Shown here: piece after piece, positions 1 to 8,890 of the stretch
Layout: each line of letters opens with the position of its first letter
Position numbering within the stretch: the first letter of the stretch is position 1
Program-made: the position numbers and the translations under genes
The notes under the pieces: model-generated
Told to the model about the DNA's origin: nothing
Database searches by the model: none
The model's input: the letters and a program-made list of their open reading frames with translations, nothing else
Assembly (NCBI RefSeq): GCF_000003605.2
Contig: NW_003122910.1
Span: forward strand, 710,513 to 731,225
Length of the DNA stretch: 20,713 nucleotides
Source: Saccoglossus kowalevskii
Taxonomy: Eukaryota; Hemichordata; Enteropneusta; Harrimaniidae
Reading direction: 5' to 3'

Positions 1-12
1 CGGGGACTAATG
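1..12 (+). mobile_element. 3' tip of a Helitron-like repeat (CGGGGACTAAT)
   Basis: The window opens with CGGGGACTAAT. The same string closes the terminal hairpin of the repeat at 17735-17771, where it also ends in CTAA followed by T. The window therefore probably begins inside another copy of the same element, lying within the first coding-region intron of LBR. Only the last bases are visible, so the assignment rests on this short match and on the identical end point. Confidence 0.4.
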
Positions 13-133
13 AAAGTTTTTCTTTTTTCATACATTTGGAGGTAGCATACAAAAAACTTTGTTTTGGTGTGAAGAAACATATGATCTCTGAATAAATGAG
101 TACATCTTTGTAAAAAGTGGTGTACAAACTTAC

Positions 134-292
134 ATTAACATATTTAGGCTCGATTTCATACTCAGTCCCATCTTGAAATACCACTTCATAGTTTTTACCA
201 TAATAACCAGTAATTTTGGCAGGAAACCACAGACTACTACCTGGCCATTTTGCCATCACATTCTCCCCTATACTAGACCTTTTCGTCGGCAT
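134..292 (-). CDS. LBR: Lamin B receptor, first coding exon (Tudor domain), partial gene
   Basis: The exon gives 53 codons starting MPTKRSSIGENVMAKWPGSS. This matches the N-terminal Tudor domain of lamin B receptor, which in vertebrates starts [20 protein letters not shown]. The KWPGSSLWF stretch (residues 15-23), the beta strand YEVVFQDGTEYEIE (35-48) and a start at the same point as the vertebrate protein support the call. LBR is an inner-nuclear-membrane protein. Its Tudor and basic N-terminal region binds lamin B, HP1 and histone H4, and its C-terminal membrane domain is a sterol C14-reductase. Here only the Tudor exon is seen. It ends in phase 0 at AAT|GTAAGT (donor 133-128). A splice acceptor TTGTTGCAG (AG at 309-308) leaves 15 nt of 5' UTR in this exon, so at least one non-coding exon lies upstream (higher coordinates). 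The membrane domain is off the left edge. A different Tudor protein is possible but less likely, given the start and the WPGSS match. Confidence 0.9.
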
Positions 293-307
293 TTTCCTTT
301 TATGACC
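293..307 (-). other. LBR: LBR 5' UTR within the Tudor exon, with 3' splice site
   Basis: Between acceptor CAG (310-308) and the ATG (292-290) are 15 nt, ending GGAAA before ATG. An A at -3 gives a good initiation context. The acceptor is preceded by ATATTTTGTTGCAG. A possible further donor, CACAG|GTAAAC near 380, would make a 73-bp mini-intron, but nothing else supports it. Confidence 0.6.
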
Positions 308-770
308 CTGCAACAAAATATTGTCAATGAAAATTATACTAAAAGGTTTTATTATAAACTTGCAACGCTGATGTGGTTTACCTGTGTTGACTGTAGAATT
401 CTCAAATGTGACAATCAAATAAGGAAATTGCTTGCAATTTCTAGTACAATTGCATAACCAATTGATAAGAATAAAAAGAACATAGGCACAGTGTGGTTTA
501 ATATTCCACAACCATCATCAGTTTACATGTATGATCGTAGAGCTCCATGGTACCAGGTTGGTATGGTTCACAGCCCAAGAATACCGGAACCATGCAACAG
601 AAAGTTTAATTATTATAAATATGATGTGTATCTTCCAACTAATTTGACCAAGATACAACGTAATTAGTTTCTACCCGTTGTGCAAATTCAAATGTCGTTA
701 GTTGATATGAATCGCTATAAGCAAAGGTCGTAGTCGTAAACAAAGGATCGAGATTGCGTTCATGAACAAC

Positions 771-801
771 AAAGATGGCGTCCTCGGAAGTTTGGGGTAC
801 G
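771..801. promoter_or_regulatory. YY1-like plus ETS-like motif pair in the LBR 5' region
   Basis: The plus strand reads AAAGATGGCGTC (YY1-like AAnATGGCG, 771-782) followed by TCGGAAGT (ETS/GABP-like, 784-791). They sit in a stretch with more CpG than the surrounding introns. This pair is typical of TATA-less housekeeping promoters, where YY1 lies just downstream of the start site. It could be the LBR promoter or an internal one. A short plus-strand frame starts at this ATG (775) in good context but stops after 32 codons and matches nothing I know. Confidence 0.35.
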
Positions 802-1311
802 CATAAAAAGGGGCTACATTGCCTCTACTGCACTGCGGTGAAACCGGGAAATAAAGACGATAGTATATGTTAATTGAAATAGCAGATGTTTAATCAATCA
901 TTATTCAATAAAGGTTGCAATACAAAGATGTTATAAGCGTGTCGAAAAGTGTTGTCAGCGTACCGAAACACAAGTTCAGCGTTTTAAAACGAGAGATTCA
1001 ATGTGAATGAATTATTAATACTTCCAGTTCAAAACAAACCAAAACAGAACAAGCCGCAATGTCGTACAACAAGTGGATACAATGATTCGATTGGTTGTGC
1101 CATACTTGGACAGTTACAAGTTTATGCGAGAAGCATTTTAATACAAATACCCAGTCTGCGAGATTCACGCAAACGATAAGTAAAACACAATCCACTCCGT
1201 AACCATGGAGCTCTCCCGTGGTGTGTGGTCTACTATAAGTGATAAACTAACAGAAATACTTCATCTTTAGATTGAATACCATAAACTATTAATTATCATA
1301 TCATACTAACC

Positions 1312-1400
1312 TTGCTGTTTGTGCTGAAATCTACAAATTACTACAAGATAGTAAAGCTTATTGTCATAAAATACAAGAGGCAGTCTATTCGACGCTTTGA
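1312..1400 (-). other. LBR: Possible non-coding first exon of LBR
   Basis: On the minus strand the sequence CAAACAGCAAG|GTTAGT gives a good 5' splice site (exon end 1311/1312, GT at 1310-1309). It lies just downstream, in minus orientation, of the E2F/CCAAT/TTTGAA cluster at 1396-1487. Splicing from here to the acceptor at 308 would remove about 1 kb and leave a short untranslated leader. This is inferred from position and motif only; the transcription start is not determined. Confidence 0.28.
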
Positions 1401-1487
1401 AACACTGGCGCCTAACCGCCTGACCTCGGCGGGAAGTATTTTCATTGGCTGAATTCAAATTTATTCAAATATATCGCGCTTGATTGG
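1396..1487 (-). promoter_or_regulatory. Promoter-like cluster: E2F, two CCAAT boxes, TTTGAA (CHR-like) motifs
   Basis: Within 92 bp are TTTGAA at 1396-1401, GGCGCC near 1408, a perfect E2F-type GGCGGGAA at 1428-1435 (TTCCCGCC on the minus strand), an inverted CCAAT at 1444-1448, two TTCAAA (TTTGAA on minus) at 1454-1459 and 1464-1469, and a second inverted CCAAT at 1483-1487. E2F or CDE, CHR (TTTGAA) and NF-Y sites together mark cell-cycle promoters bound by DREAM/MuvB in animals. Both CCAAT boxes read forward on the minus strand, the strand of LBR. The promoter assignment is inference. Confidence 0.5.
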
Positions 1488-1705
1488 TCCATCTCATTCC
1501 GACTGCATCTAGGTCAAAGTTCATTCGAATACAAACAAGAGCTATGAATGAAGCTCAGTCAGACCTCTACCTCCATGGTCAGACGTGATACAAATCAGCT
1601 GCAGACACCAGGGTACACGGGCTTCCGCACATATTTACGTTTTACTAATGCAAACATATATTAATACATGTATATAGAAAATTGTCGTCCAGTGTAATTA
1701 TTAAC

Positions 1706-1838
1706 TACTGTGAAATATTTTAGCTGGAATTAATTTTCACTGATTTTTGACGAGTTGAATGTGAAAAATAGGAAAAAAGGTATTTTCACTGGATTTTATT
1801 TTCACCGATTCATTCCTTCAGCAAAAATAGTACTATAA
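1706..1838 (+). mobile_element. MITE family A, internally deleted and 3'-decayed copy
   Basis: The copy starts TACTGTGAAATATTTT and contains the family blocks ATTAATTTTCACTGATTTTTGA, TTCACTGGATTTTATTTTCAC and CCTTCAGC seen in the intact copy at 11670-11872. It lacks part of the left arm, and the right terminal repeat degenerates after CAGCAAAAATAG. It lies between the LBR 5' region and the minisatellite. Confidence 0.7.
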
Positions 1839-3640
1839 TTTTCTGTATACTATATGTATTGGTTCTAGCAGCTTTCACCCTGTAATAGTGCATGGTAAGG
1901 ATACGGCAGATTGAGACATTTATACATGGCATTCTTTCTTAACCAACAAAAAATAAATAAAACAGGAAACAAAAGGTATGAAAATTATGGGGAAAAAAAT
2001 AACACATTTAAATAATAGTAGGGGCAACAGTTGGGACCATCTACATCTTGTGATTACTCAATTTTTTTGCAAACACTGAACTATTTTATATTTTAGCCAT
2101 ATATATCGTTTATTTTTGACAAAAAGTATAAAACTTGTAAGCAAGTCTCTGGGTTATGCATTCTATGAAATTATTATATGCACAGTGAAGAATTTACTAC
2201 ATGTTAGAGTAATTTTTGGAGATTAAAGTGCAATCATCACTGATTGAATGTGCTTTTTATCATAAAAAGTGAAAAGCTTGGTATAATGAGGTGAGTTAAT
2301 TTGTTAACATTTAGACAAATACGGTACATAACTCATATCTTCACGTAAAGGTAACACATAAGTAACACCTTTTCACTAATTCTCTGTAGCTCATATCAAA
2401 GCCATTGCAAATATATTCATTCCCCCGTACACTACACTAAAAACACACATTGTTTTTCAGGAAGAAATAAGATATACGCTAATTATTTTGATTTAGAAAC
2501 CTTGATTGATGGAATCAGAGCTACATTATATATTTTATAATATATAACAAAAATATCAGCCTCAGGGATAGAATCGTCACCTAGAAGATGTAATTATATA
2601 CATATCCAAGACTCTTCTTTTCAAAATATAGAATTTTGACCTCCATGGATAGCCATGACATCAGCAGGCCATGTGTAAAGCTCCTCTCCCTAAGTTAGTA
2701 AAATGTATAATTGAAAACCACTTCCAATTTCAGTAAAAATGTAGAACTTGAATTAAGCCCCTCCAAGTTATGAAGGTTATAAGCGAAAATAGTTTATTAC
2801 CTACTAGCGAGGCAAATGTAGATTTTATAAGTGTTAATGCATAATCACCTAGTTTTTAATTCATCAATTTTAAAAATTATTTTAATTGTATTTTTCAGTT
2901 TCATTTTATTTTTTACTTCAGTTTAAAAAGACAATTGTATTACTATTTTCATCATGGATGTGATATCGCATATATGATTAATGACGTAATTGTTGATATG
3001 CCAACTCAAGTTGTAAATAATTTGTGTGTGGTGCACAAGATTGATCAACAAATATGTTTGTTATTGTGTTACAATCATGATGATCCATTCCAAGAATTTA
3101 TTTTCACATCACATAAGGTGATGGTAAGATTTTAGGGGGTTGAATCTGAAGCTAGTTTCTCAAAACTTTTCGTTTTCAGTGAAGTTCATAAGGATTTATA
3201 AAGATCGAGAGAATACCTTTGTTGCCCTGAGAGTAAGAATGATTTCCTAACATAAATTTAAAAAGGGAAAGAATACAAACAACCACCTATAGAGGGCTCC
3301 TTTATTATGGAGCGAATGCTAAAGAGGGATCAAGAATGATGACAATGCAGAATACATAAATATGATTTATGCAACAAATGTTCATTTTTATAGATTTTGT
3401 AAAAATTATACATAAGGAAGAAAGCATGAATTGAAAATATTTAAAACCTTTTTTTGAATTTGTGATTTAAATATACTCATGCATGAAATAGCATCAACCT
3501 ATTTAGCTAAAATTGCAACACAGACTTTTTGTAGAATTATGTGAAGGCAAGATTTACTATATTCATTATCCCGTGTTATTGTGATACAGAAACAGTGCCA
3601 CAACTACAAGCACAAATAATGGAACCTACATTGTATATGG
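1839..3640. other. Intergenic stretch, no gene seen
   Basis: AT-rich sequence between the LBR 5' region and the minisatellite. No frame shows family similarity. The longest (2935-3135, plus, 66 codons) has no recognisable motif or flanking splice signals. AAGCCCCTCC near 2757 resembles the string near 20688, so a repeat remnant may be present. Confidence 0.5.
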
Positions 3641-3650
3641 TTGATGGGTA

Positions 3651-4399
3651 GTTGAGACCCTGGTGCATTGTGACAGCCAACACATTGGTGTAAGTTGAGA
3701 CCCTGGTGCATTGTGACAGCCAACACATTGGTGTAAGTTGTGACCCTGGTGCATTGTGACAGCCAACACATTGGTGTAAGTTGTGACCCTGGTGCATTGT
3801 GACAGCCAACACATTGGTGTAAGTTGTGACCCTGGTGCATTGTGACAGCCAACACATTGGTGTAAGTTGTGACCCTGGTGCATTGTGACAGCCAACACAT
3901 TGGTGTAAGTTGAGACCCTGGTACATTGTGACAGCCAACACATTGGTGTAAGTTGAGACCCTGGTACATTGTGACAGCCAACACATTGGTGTAAGTTGTG
4001 ACCCTGGTGCATTGTGACAGCCAACACATTGGTGTAAGTTGAGACCCTGGTGCATTGTGACAGCCAACACATTGGTGTAAGTTGAGACCCTGGTGCATTG
4101 TGACAGCCAACACATTGGTGTAAGTTGTGACCCTGGTGCATTGTGACAGCCAACACATTGGTGTAAGTTGTGACCCTGGTGCATTGTGACAGCCAACACA
4201 TTGGTGTAAGTTGAGACCCTGGTACATTGTGACAGCCAACACATTGGTGTAAGTTGTGACCCTGGTGCATTGTGACAGCCAACACATTGGTGTAAGTTGA
4301 GACCCTGGTGCATTGTGACAGCCAACACATTGGTGTAAGTTGTGACCCTGGTGCATTGTGACAGCCAACACATTGGTGTAAGTTGTGACCCTGGTACAT
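3651..4399. repeat. 43-bp minisatellite, 17.4 near-identical copies
   Basis: A perfect 43-bp period starts at 3651 (GTTGAGACCCTGGTGCATTG...) and runs through 17 full units to 4381, with an 18-nt partial unit at 4382-4399. Only two positions vary between units: base 5 (A or T) and base 15 (G or A). Because 43 is not a multiple of three and the minus strand of the unit has no stop codon in any frame, three overlapping minus-strand open frames of 255-265 codons arise. They repeat the same 43-residue cycle and are not genes. The array lies between the 3' end of ENAH and the 5' end of LBR. Confidence 0.97.
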
Positions 4400-5650
4400 C
4401 TTACCTACAATCATTCATTGTTAGGACTAACTAGCACTGTTTTGAGAAGTCAGTGAGAAAACAGATTCATTTTTAATTAAAACTGCATGGTTTATTATGT
4501 GATAAGTAAGAGCATTTTGTAATTCTACAATTCAAAAAAAAAGTCTTTGTGAAAAAAATAACTGTTGAACACACTGTAAAAAGACACACCCTACTGCATG
4601 GCAACTCTTCTCAATTGCAATTAATCTTAATACTTAAGACATGATGAGTGACCACCATACACATATTTTGTATTTTGAAGATACTAACTGCTTAGTTTAT
4701 TGAGTTTCTTTAAAGGTTTCATGGTAATAAAAAATATGAACACACTTTCTTGTATACCATTGCTAGTCCTACCCGAGGACAGAGTCCACCTTCCTCAGAA
4801 TGAAGGGCACTATTTTCACTATCACCAAATACTCACGAGTCTGACCACTGTTTTCTAACAATTACCATAGTACAATCATTATACCAACTGCTTGTTTACA
4901 TTATTGCCAAATTTTGATTGATATTTTTTTTAAATAAAACAATTCCACATTGACACAGGAAGATGGCACTGGTTGACTATTCAATTTTGGTTAAGTACAT
5001 TTGTTAGCGCCCATGATTCATCTAATAGCAATTATAATATATTTAATAGTAAACATGACAATTCCATACTGAAAATAATTACAACAAAATAAACATAATC
5101 TTTGAATATGTCAGTTGCTTACAAGCATTGCATTGTTAATTAGGCACACTAATTAATTTATTTATTTATATTGTGAAACTCGTCTATATATATATGGAAG
5201 ATGGATATACGTAAAAAAAAAAAATGTTCTGGCCTCTCCAAAATGTTCATTAACTGCCTAAATGTTGGCAATGAGACAGCTATACGCACCAGGTAATTAA
5301 GTAGAACATCACCCCTGTAATGAATTGGGTTTTAATCTCTTCAAAAATAGCATCAAATATTTGTCTCCACCAGTCTACATAATAAGTAGCTTAAGCTGAC
5401 AAGTAACAGTTAATATGGACATTGTCAAAACCGTATTCTAACCCAGTGTCCCACATATGAAGGCCTCAGCCAGTGAATATCCAGGTAATGCACTATAATA
5501 TGAAAATATGAGGAAAAAACAAATGGCCAAGAACTTGTGTAAAATAGGTACAAAAAAATTGTTTATTTTTTTTTATTTTTATCTCCTAAATATCCTTCAG
5601 AAAATGAAGTGGTGGAGATATTTCACCATCGTACATGTCCAGTTGGGATT
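4400..5650. other. Intergenic stretch, no gene seen
   Basis: AT-rich sequence with poly-A runs (near 4533 and 5211), a short TATATATA run near 5186, and no coding frame or splice pattern that I can support. Confidence 0.5.
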
Positions 5651-5653
5651 TTC

Positions 5654-5749
5654 ATTGGCTAATCCCACAAACCAAGAGTCGATGCAAAGCTAATTACAAA
5701 ATTGTGTCTGATTGGCTACCCAAACCTAAAATCTAATAGTCAGACCAAT
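5654..5749. promoter_or_regulatory. Cluster of three strong NF-Y (CCAAT) sites
   Basis: ATTGGCTAAT at 5654, GATTGGCTAC at 5710 and GACCAATCAGA at 5743 each fit the extended NF-Y consensus (RRCCAATSR), two on the minus strand and one on the plus. A weaker TATTGGTCC follows at 5861. They lie just past the probable ENAH 3' end, about 5.4 kb upstream of the LBR start codon. They could be a distal promoter or enhancer; no transcript start is apparent. Confidence 0.35.
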
Positions 5750-5763
5750 CAGAGAGCAGCTTC

Positions 5764-5781
5764 TTTATTGACAGGTTTATT
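5764..5781 (-). terminator. Probable ENAH polyadenylation signals (two AATAAA)
   Basis: Read on the minus strand, AATAAA occurs at 5781-5776 and again at 5769-5764. These are the first such hexamers I find after the ENAH stop codon at 6196. They are followed by TG-rich sequence (CTGATTGGTCTGAC; GGTTTGGGT). The implied 3' UTR is about 430-450 nt. Other AATAAA copies occur further left, so alternative ends are possible. Confidence 0.4.
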
Positions 5782-6195
5782 CGACCTATCAAATTCTGCC
5801 TTGTAGATATGCAAGTCTAACCTCACATTAATAAGTATCTACACACCACAAAAATAATGCTATTGGTCCTGTAATCTCATACTAAAACCTACTAAACACC
5901 AAACCTTGCAATAATTCATAAGACTCTGTCTATATATATATTAACCATTATTTTGCAAAATTTTTCTGGTTTAAATGGAATAGATAAAAAATAGGGTTTG
6001 ATTAAACAACGCTAGCGCTCATCGATGTGCAAAATTATGCAATCGCAAATTTTATGGAATGGCAAACTATCATTCTTTTTGTAAATCAGAGTCGTATTTC
6101 TTTTATCACTATATCCTGGGTATATATGTATATGTATATATAGAGTAATTTTGCATGTAAAACCAGTACATTGATGCAGTAAGGCATGATGACTT

Positions 6196-6221
6196 CTATC
6201 TTGAACTTGACTCTCTTATTG
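6196..6221 (-). CDS. ENAH: ENAH-like, terminal coding exon (end of EVH2 coiled coil and stop)
   Basis: A strong 3' splice site (TGTTTTTTTTTTCATTATTTACAG) precedes CA ATA AGA GAG TCA AGT TCA AGA TAG. Joined to the G left by the previous exon, this reads A-I-R-E-S-S-S-R-stop, which continues KLEIIE into the C-terminal end of the tetramerisation helix. Vertebrate Mena ends similarly (...IDAIRQELSKSNTA). The visible protein ends at residue 332, counted from the first partial codon in the window. The coding part is only 26 nt, too short to detect by frame length; phase, splice signal and the AIRxxxSxS similarity together identify it. Confidence 0.85.
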
Positions 6222-6629
6222 CTGTAAATAATGAAAAAAAAACAGTGAGAACATTGACAAACTATGCATTCTAGCAATAATGATTACTGGTATGCTGGAG
6301 TACGGAAAGATACATGACCCTGATTATTTGCTCCATAGTAACGCATGGTGTTACATAAATGACAGGTGCAACTATTGTGCAACTCAATCACATTTTATTG
6401 CATGCATTTCTATTTGATATATGCATCTTATAGAGCAAATACTGTTCTTGTATCTAACTTAACGATGATGGATCAATCGATCAATCGATACATAACATTG
6501 ACAACAAAGATAGATAGTTGATCTTATCATTAATAATCATTAAAGAATATACAACCAGACAAAAACAGCTTCAAAACATTTTTCTGAAAGCCTGGAAAAA
6601 AAATATGTTTACATTTGAAGCATGTTTAC

Positions 6630-6757
6630 CTTCAATTATTTCTAATTTAGCTTGTTGTATTTCTTTTCTCATTTCGGTCAGGATATCTTGTTTAAGTCTC
6701 TCTAAATCAGAGTCCTGTAAACCGTTTTGTATTACTGACATTGATCCGCCTCGTGCC
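6630..6757 (-). CDS. ENAH: ENAH-like, EVH2 tetramerisation coiled-coil exon
   Basis: The exon encodes residues 283-324 of the visible protein. After ARGGSMSVIQNGLQ it carries DSDLERLKQDILTEMRKEIQ and then QAKLEIIE. This matches the right-handed tetramerising coiled coil at the C-terminus of Ena/VASP proteins (Mena: YDRLKQDILDEMRKELTKLK; VASP: LQRVKQELLEEVKKEL). Acceptor TTATTACAG and donor GAAG|GTAAAC are clear; it enters in phase 2 (AG|G = Arg) and leaves in phase 1. The domain holds four subunits together, so that each oligomer can process along growing actin barbed ends. Confidence 0.95.
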
Positions 6758-6875
6758 CTGTAATAAAGTTATTGTCATACGTATTAACAATGAACATCAA
6801 TACTTTGGTGAAAGCACCAACAACAACAGTTTTAGGGTCTCTAGTTGTTAGTCTATAACGTAGGTGACAGTTACT

Positions 6876-7530
6876 ACGTTCACGTTACGGGATCTCGGCA
6901 CGTGCCGAAATTTTTAATCCGTTGTGTTTGCAGAGGGATTACAGCAGTTGCGTTCACGTTATTCAGGGCCCAATTAGGACTGAGTCGGCTCGTGCTGAAA
7001 TCACGCCTTAATTCGTCGATCTGTTGGCCCAAACATGGAAAATGAAACGCATATGATAATAATAATAATTATTATAGTAAAATTATATCCATTTATTACT
7101 ATGGTGTTTATTACGAGCCATCGTGTACATGAACGGCAAAGAAGATTCAAACACAATTATTTTTTTCATGTCAATTTAGCATTGCAAGAAAATAGCGGTT
7201 GCAGCAGCACATAAATAAGCGTTGCTGACGACGGTTTGCATTCATTTCATTCATTCCTACAGCATCCGATCATATACTAGTATATCTGAATTTCCTATCA
7301 TCGTCATTTCATACTAGTATAAATCAGCTTATGTTTTCTTAGATTTACCACCGAGGGCGTGATTTCGGCTCGTGCCGAGCGTTCAGGCAGCAAATCACGG
7401 CACGTGCCGAGTTTCGGGTTCTTTTCAGTACGTGCCGACTCGGTCCCGACCGTTCACACACAAGTTTCGGCACGTGCCGACTCGGTCCAGAGTCTCGGCA
7501 CGTGCCGAGATCTCTAACGTGAACACCACT
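6876..7530. mobile_element. Inverted-repeat element built on CGGCACGTGCCG palindromes
   Basis: The outer ends match in inverted orientation: left GTTCACGTTACGGGATCTCG (from 6879) and, on the opposite strand of the right end, GTTCACGTTAGAGATCTCGG. Between them are seven copies of the 14-bp palindrome TCGGCACGTGCCGA or close variants, at 6895, 6985, 7365, 7397, 7425, 7467 and 7495. The left arm (about 6876-7008) and right arm (about 7355-7530) also share AAATCACGCC in inverted orientation, around an AT-rich spacer. It lies in the intron between the coiled-coil and KPWE exons of ENAH. No transposase frame is present, so a non-autonomous DNA transposon is likely. The exact ends and target duplication are unclear. 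Confidence 0.7.
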
Positions 7531-7769
7531 ACTATTAATTGTATACACAAAGCATGGTTGTGTATGTACATGCTATCAATGACTGCTATTCAAAGACTGT
7601 ATCCTGAACGAGTTCAAACTCCACAATGTATTCCAAACATATGCCTATCATTGAATCAAAATAACCTATATAGCGAAAATTAAGTATTTTACTGTTTAGT
7701 GGTCAATAAAATCATTTTCTATCAATCAAATTTATAGTAACTGCTTTTATTGACCCATTGCTCCTTCTC

Positions 7770-7849
7770 GGCATTTCTAATTTATTTTCACTGAATCACG
7801 GAAATCAGTGGAAAATACATTCCAAGTGAAAGTAAAATATTTTACAGTA
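7770..7849 (-). mobile_element. MITE family A, truncated copy abutting a splice donor
   Basis: On the minus strand it begins TACTGTAAAATATTTTAC, then CTTTCACTTGGAATGTATTTTC, matching the terminal arm of the intact copy at 11670-11872. About 80 bp are recognisable. Its first base (7849) is intron position +6 of the ENAH exon ending at 7855. Confidence 0.75.
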
Positions 7850-7854
7850 CATAC

Positions 7855-7984
7855 CTTCGTATCATTTTTGGTGATCCACTCGATGGAACATTTGTCGTAC
7901 CATTAGTGGTTGGTTGGCTTGGTGATGATGCAGTAAACTTGTTGGCAGCTACTTTGTTTTCCTTCTCCCAAGGTTTACGAACAT
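7855..7984 (-). CDS. ENAH: ENAH-like, EVH2 linker exon with KPWE motif
   Basis: The exon encodes residues 240-281 and opens VRKPWEKENKVAANKF. The KPWE/RPWE motif is a fixed landmark between the F-actin-binding block and the coiled coil in Ena/VASP proteins (VASP: VRRPWEKNS; Mena: TRKPWERTN). The remainder is a Ser/Thr/Pro-rich flexible linker ending SGSPKMIR. The acceptor GCTTTACTTCAG enters in phase 1 (G|AT = Asp) and the donor AG|GTATGT leaves in phase 2. A MITE starts at intron position +6. Confidence 0.95.
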
Positions 7985-8113
7985 CTGAAGTAAAGCAAAC
8001 AAATTGTACAAGTGTTAATATGACTAATTGGATTTGGGAAAACTGTTGAATTGAAAACTATGTTAAAGTAGGAAATTTGGACTAAAGAAGACAACATGTC
8101 GCAGTAATTGTAC

Positions 8114-8198
8114 CTGAAGTTGCTGTAGATGAGGCTGAAGCAACTGACGCAGCTTTATTTAACACTGGTGATGATCTACCGCTTCCACTTGGACTTGC
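8114..8198 (-). CDS. ENAH: ENAH-like, short Ser/Ala-rich linker exon
   Basis: This exon supplies 28 codons (residues 211-238) beginning ASPSGSGRSSPVLNKAASVA, plus the first base of an Asp codon. It is low-complexity linker inside the EVH2 region, between the F-actin-binding block and KPWE. Acceptor TTTTTTTATTTCTAG and donor TCAG|GTACAA flank it, and both junction phases (0 in, 1 out) fit the neighbouring exons. The intron to the next exon is only 129 bp, the shortest in the gene. Confidence 0.9.
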
Positions 8199-8890
8199 CT
8201 AGAAATAAAAAAATTGTATACACATGTATTTATCACTCACAGAGATGCAATATGGACACATTGTTGAAGAACAATTTGGACAGAGATTTATCATAAATTA
8301 AAATATTCCTACTGCACACACTGAGTGGTAGGGACCAAATTCCTAACCCCAATTTACAACTACAATAATTTGCAATAAGTGTATGTGCATATTAGAGAAT
8401 TCATTGTTTCATATAAATATTTCTCTATGTTAAGTCCCTGGTAAATCATGATTTAATTTATTCATCGACATGAAGCAATACACACCAGTGCCAAACATTT
8501 TAGAGAGCTTTAGGAATTTTACAACCCAGGAAAAAGTTTTACAATTTTGTATCATTGAAATTGTTATTCAGTTTGTCTAATTATGAACATGTTCAAATTT
8601 CTTTTAAACCTATGAACACCAAAGTAAATTTTTATTAACTTTTATAAAATAAACTTGCATAAAAATGAATCAAGAATTGTAGCCAATTAGAAATTATGTT
8701 CATTTAATCCAAAATAACGAAGTAATTACAGAAAAATACATAACAATGTTGTACCCAAATTCTGGCATAAAAAAATAATGGTATTCAAATGCTTAATATG
8801 AATACTATTAAATTTATATTTCTGTGAGCATTTACTGCTAATACCCTTCTGATTCTATCATATGCATTACAATCCATATCATGTACTTAC

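Noticed and set aside
775-873. Plus-strand 32-codon frame MASSEVWGTHKK...
   Set aside because: The start context is good, but it is too short, has no known similarity and no partner exon. Kept only as a low-interest observation.
1205-1270. Plus-strand 21-codon frame starting ACCATGGAGCTCTCC
   Set aside because: Good start context but only 21 codons and no supporting exon.
3651-4399. The regular 43-bp array as a CRISPR-like repeat array
   Set aside because: Units are contiguous, with no unique spacers, in a eukaryotic genome.
3576-4414. Three overlapping minus-strand open frames of 255-265 codons with a 43-residue cycle (MCWLSQCTRV...)
   Set aside because: They are the 43-bp minisatellite, which lacks stops in all three minus frames; the same peptide cycle appears in each frame. 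There are no splice or promoter signals and no non-repeat domain.
4754-4799. Alternative last ENAH exon reading VPFILRKVDSVLG-stop after an AG
   Set aside because: It has no polypyrimidine tract and is further from the coiled-coil exon. The exon at 6196-6221 has a far better acceptor and matches the Mena AIRxxxS end.
6893-7508. CGGCACGTGCCG array as a bHLH-bound enhancer
   Set aside because: The inverted ends and mirror arms fit a transposon better; binding-site density alone is not evidence of regulation.
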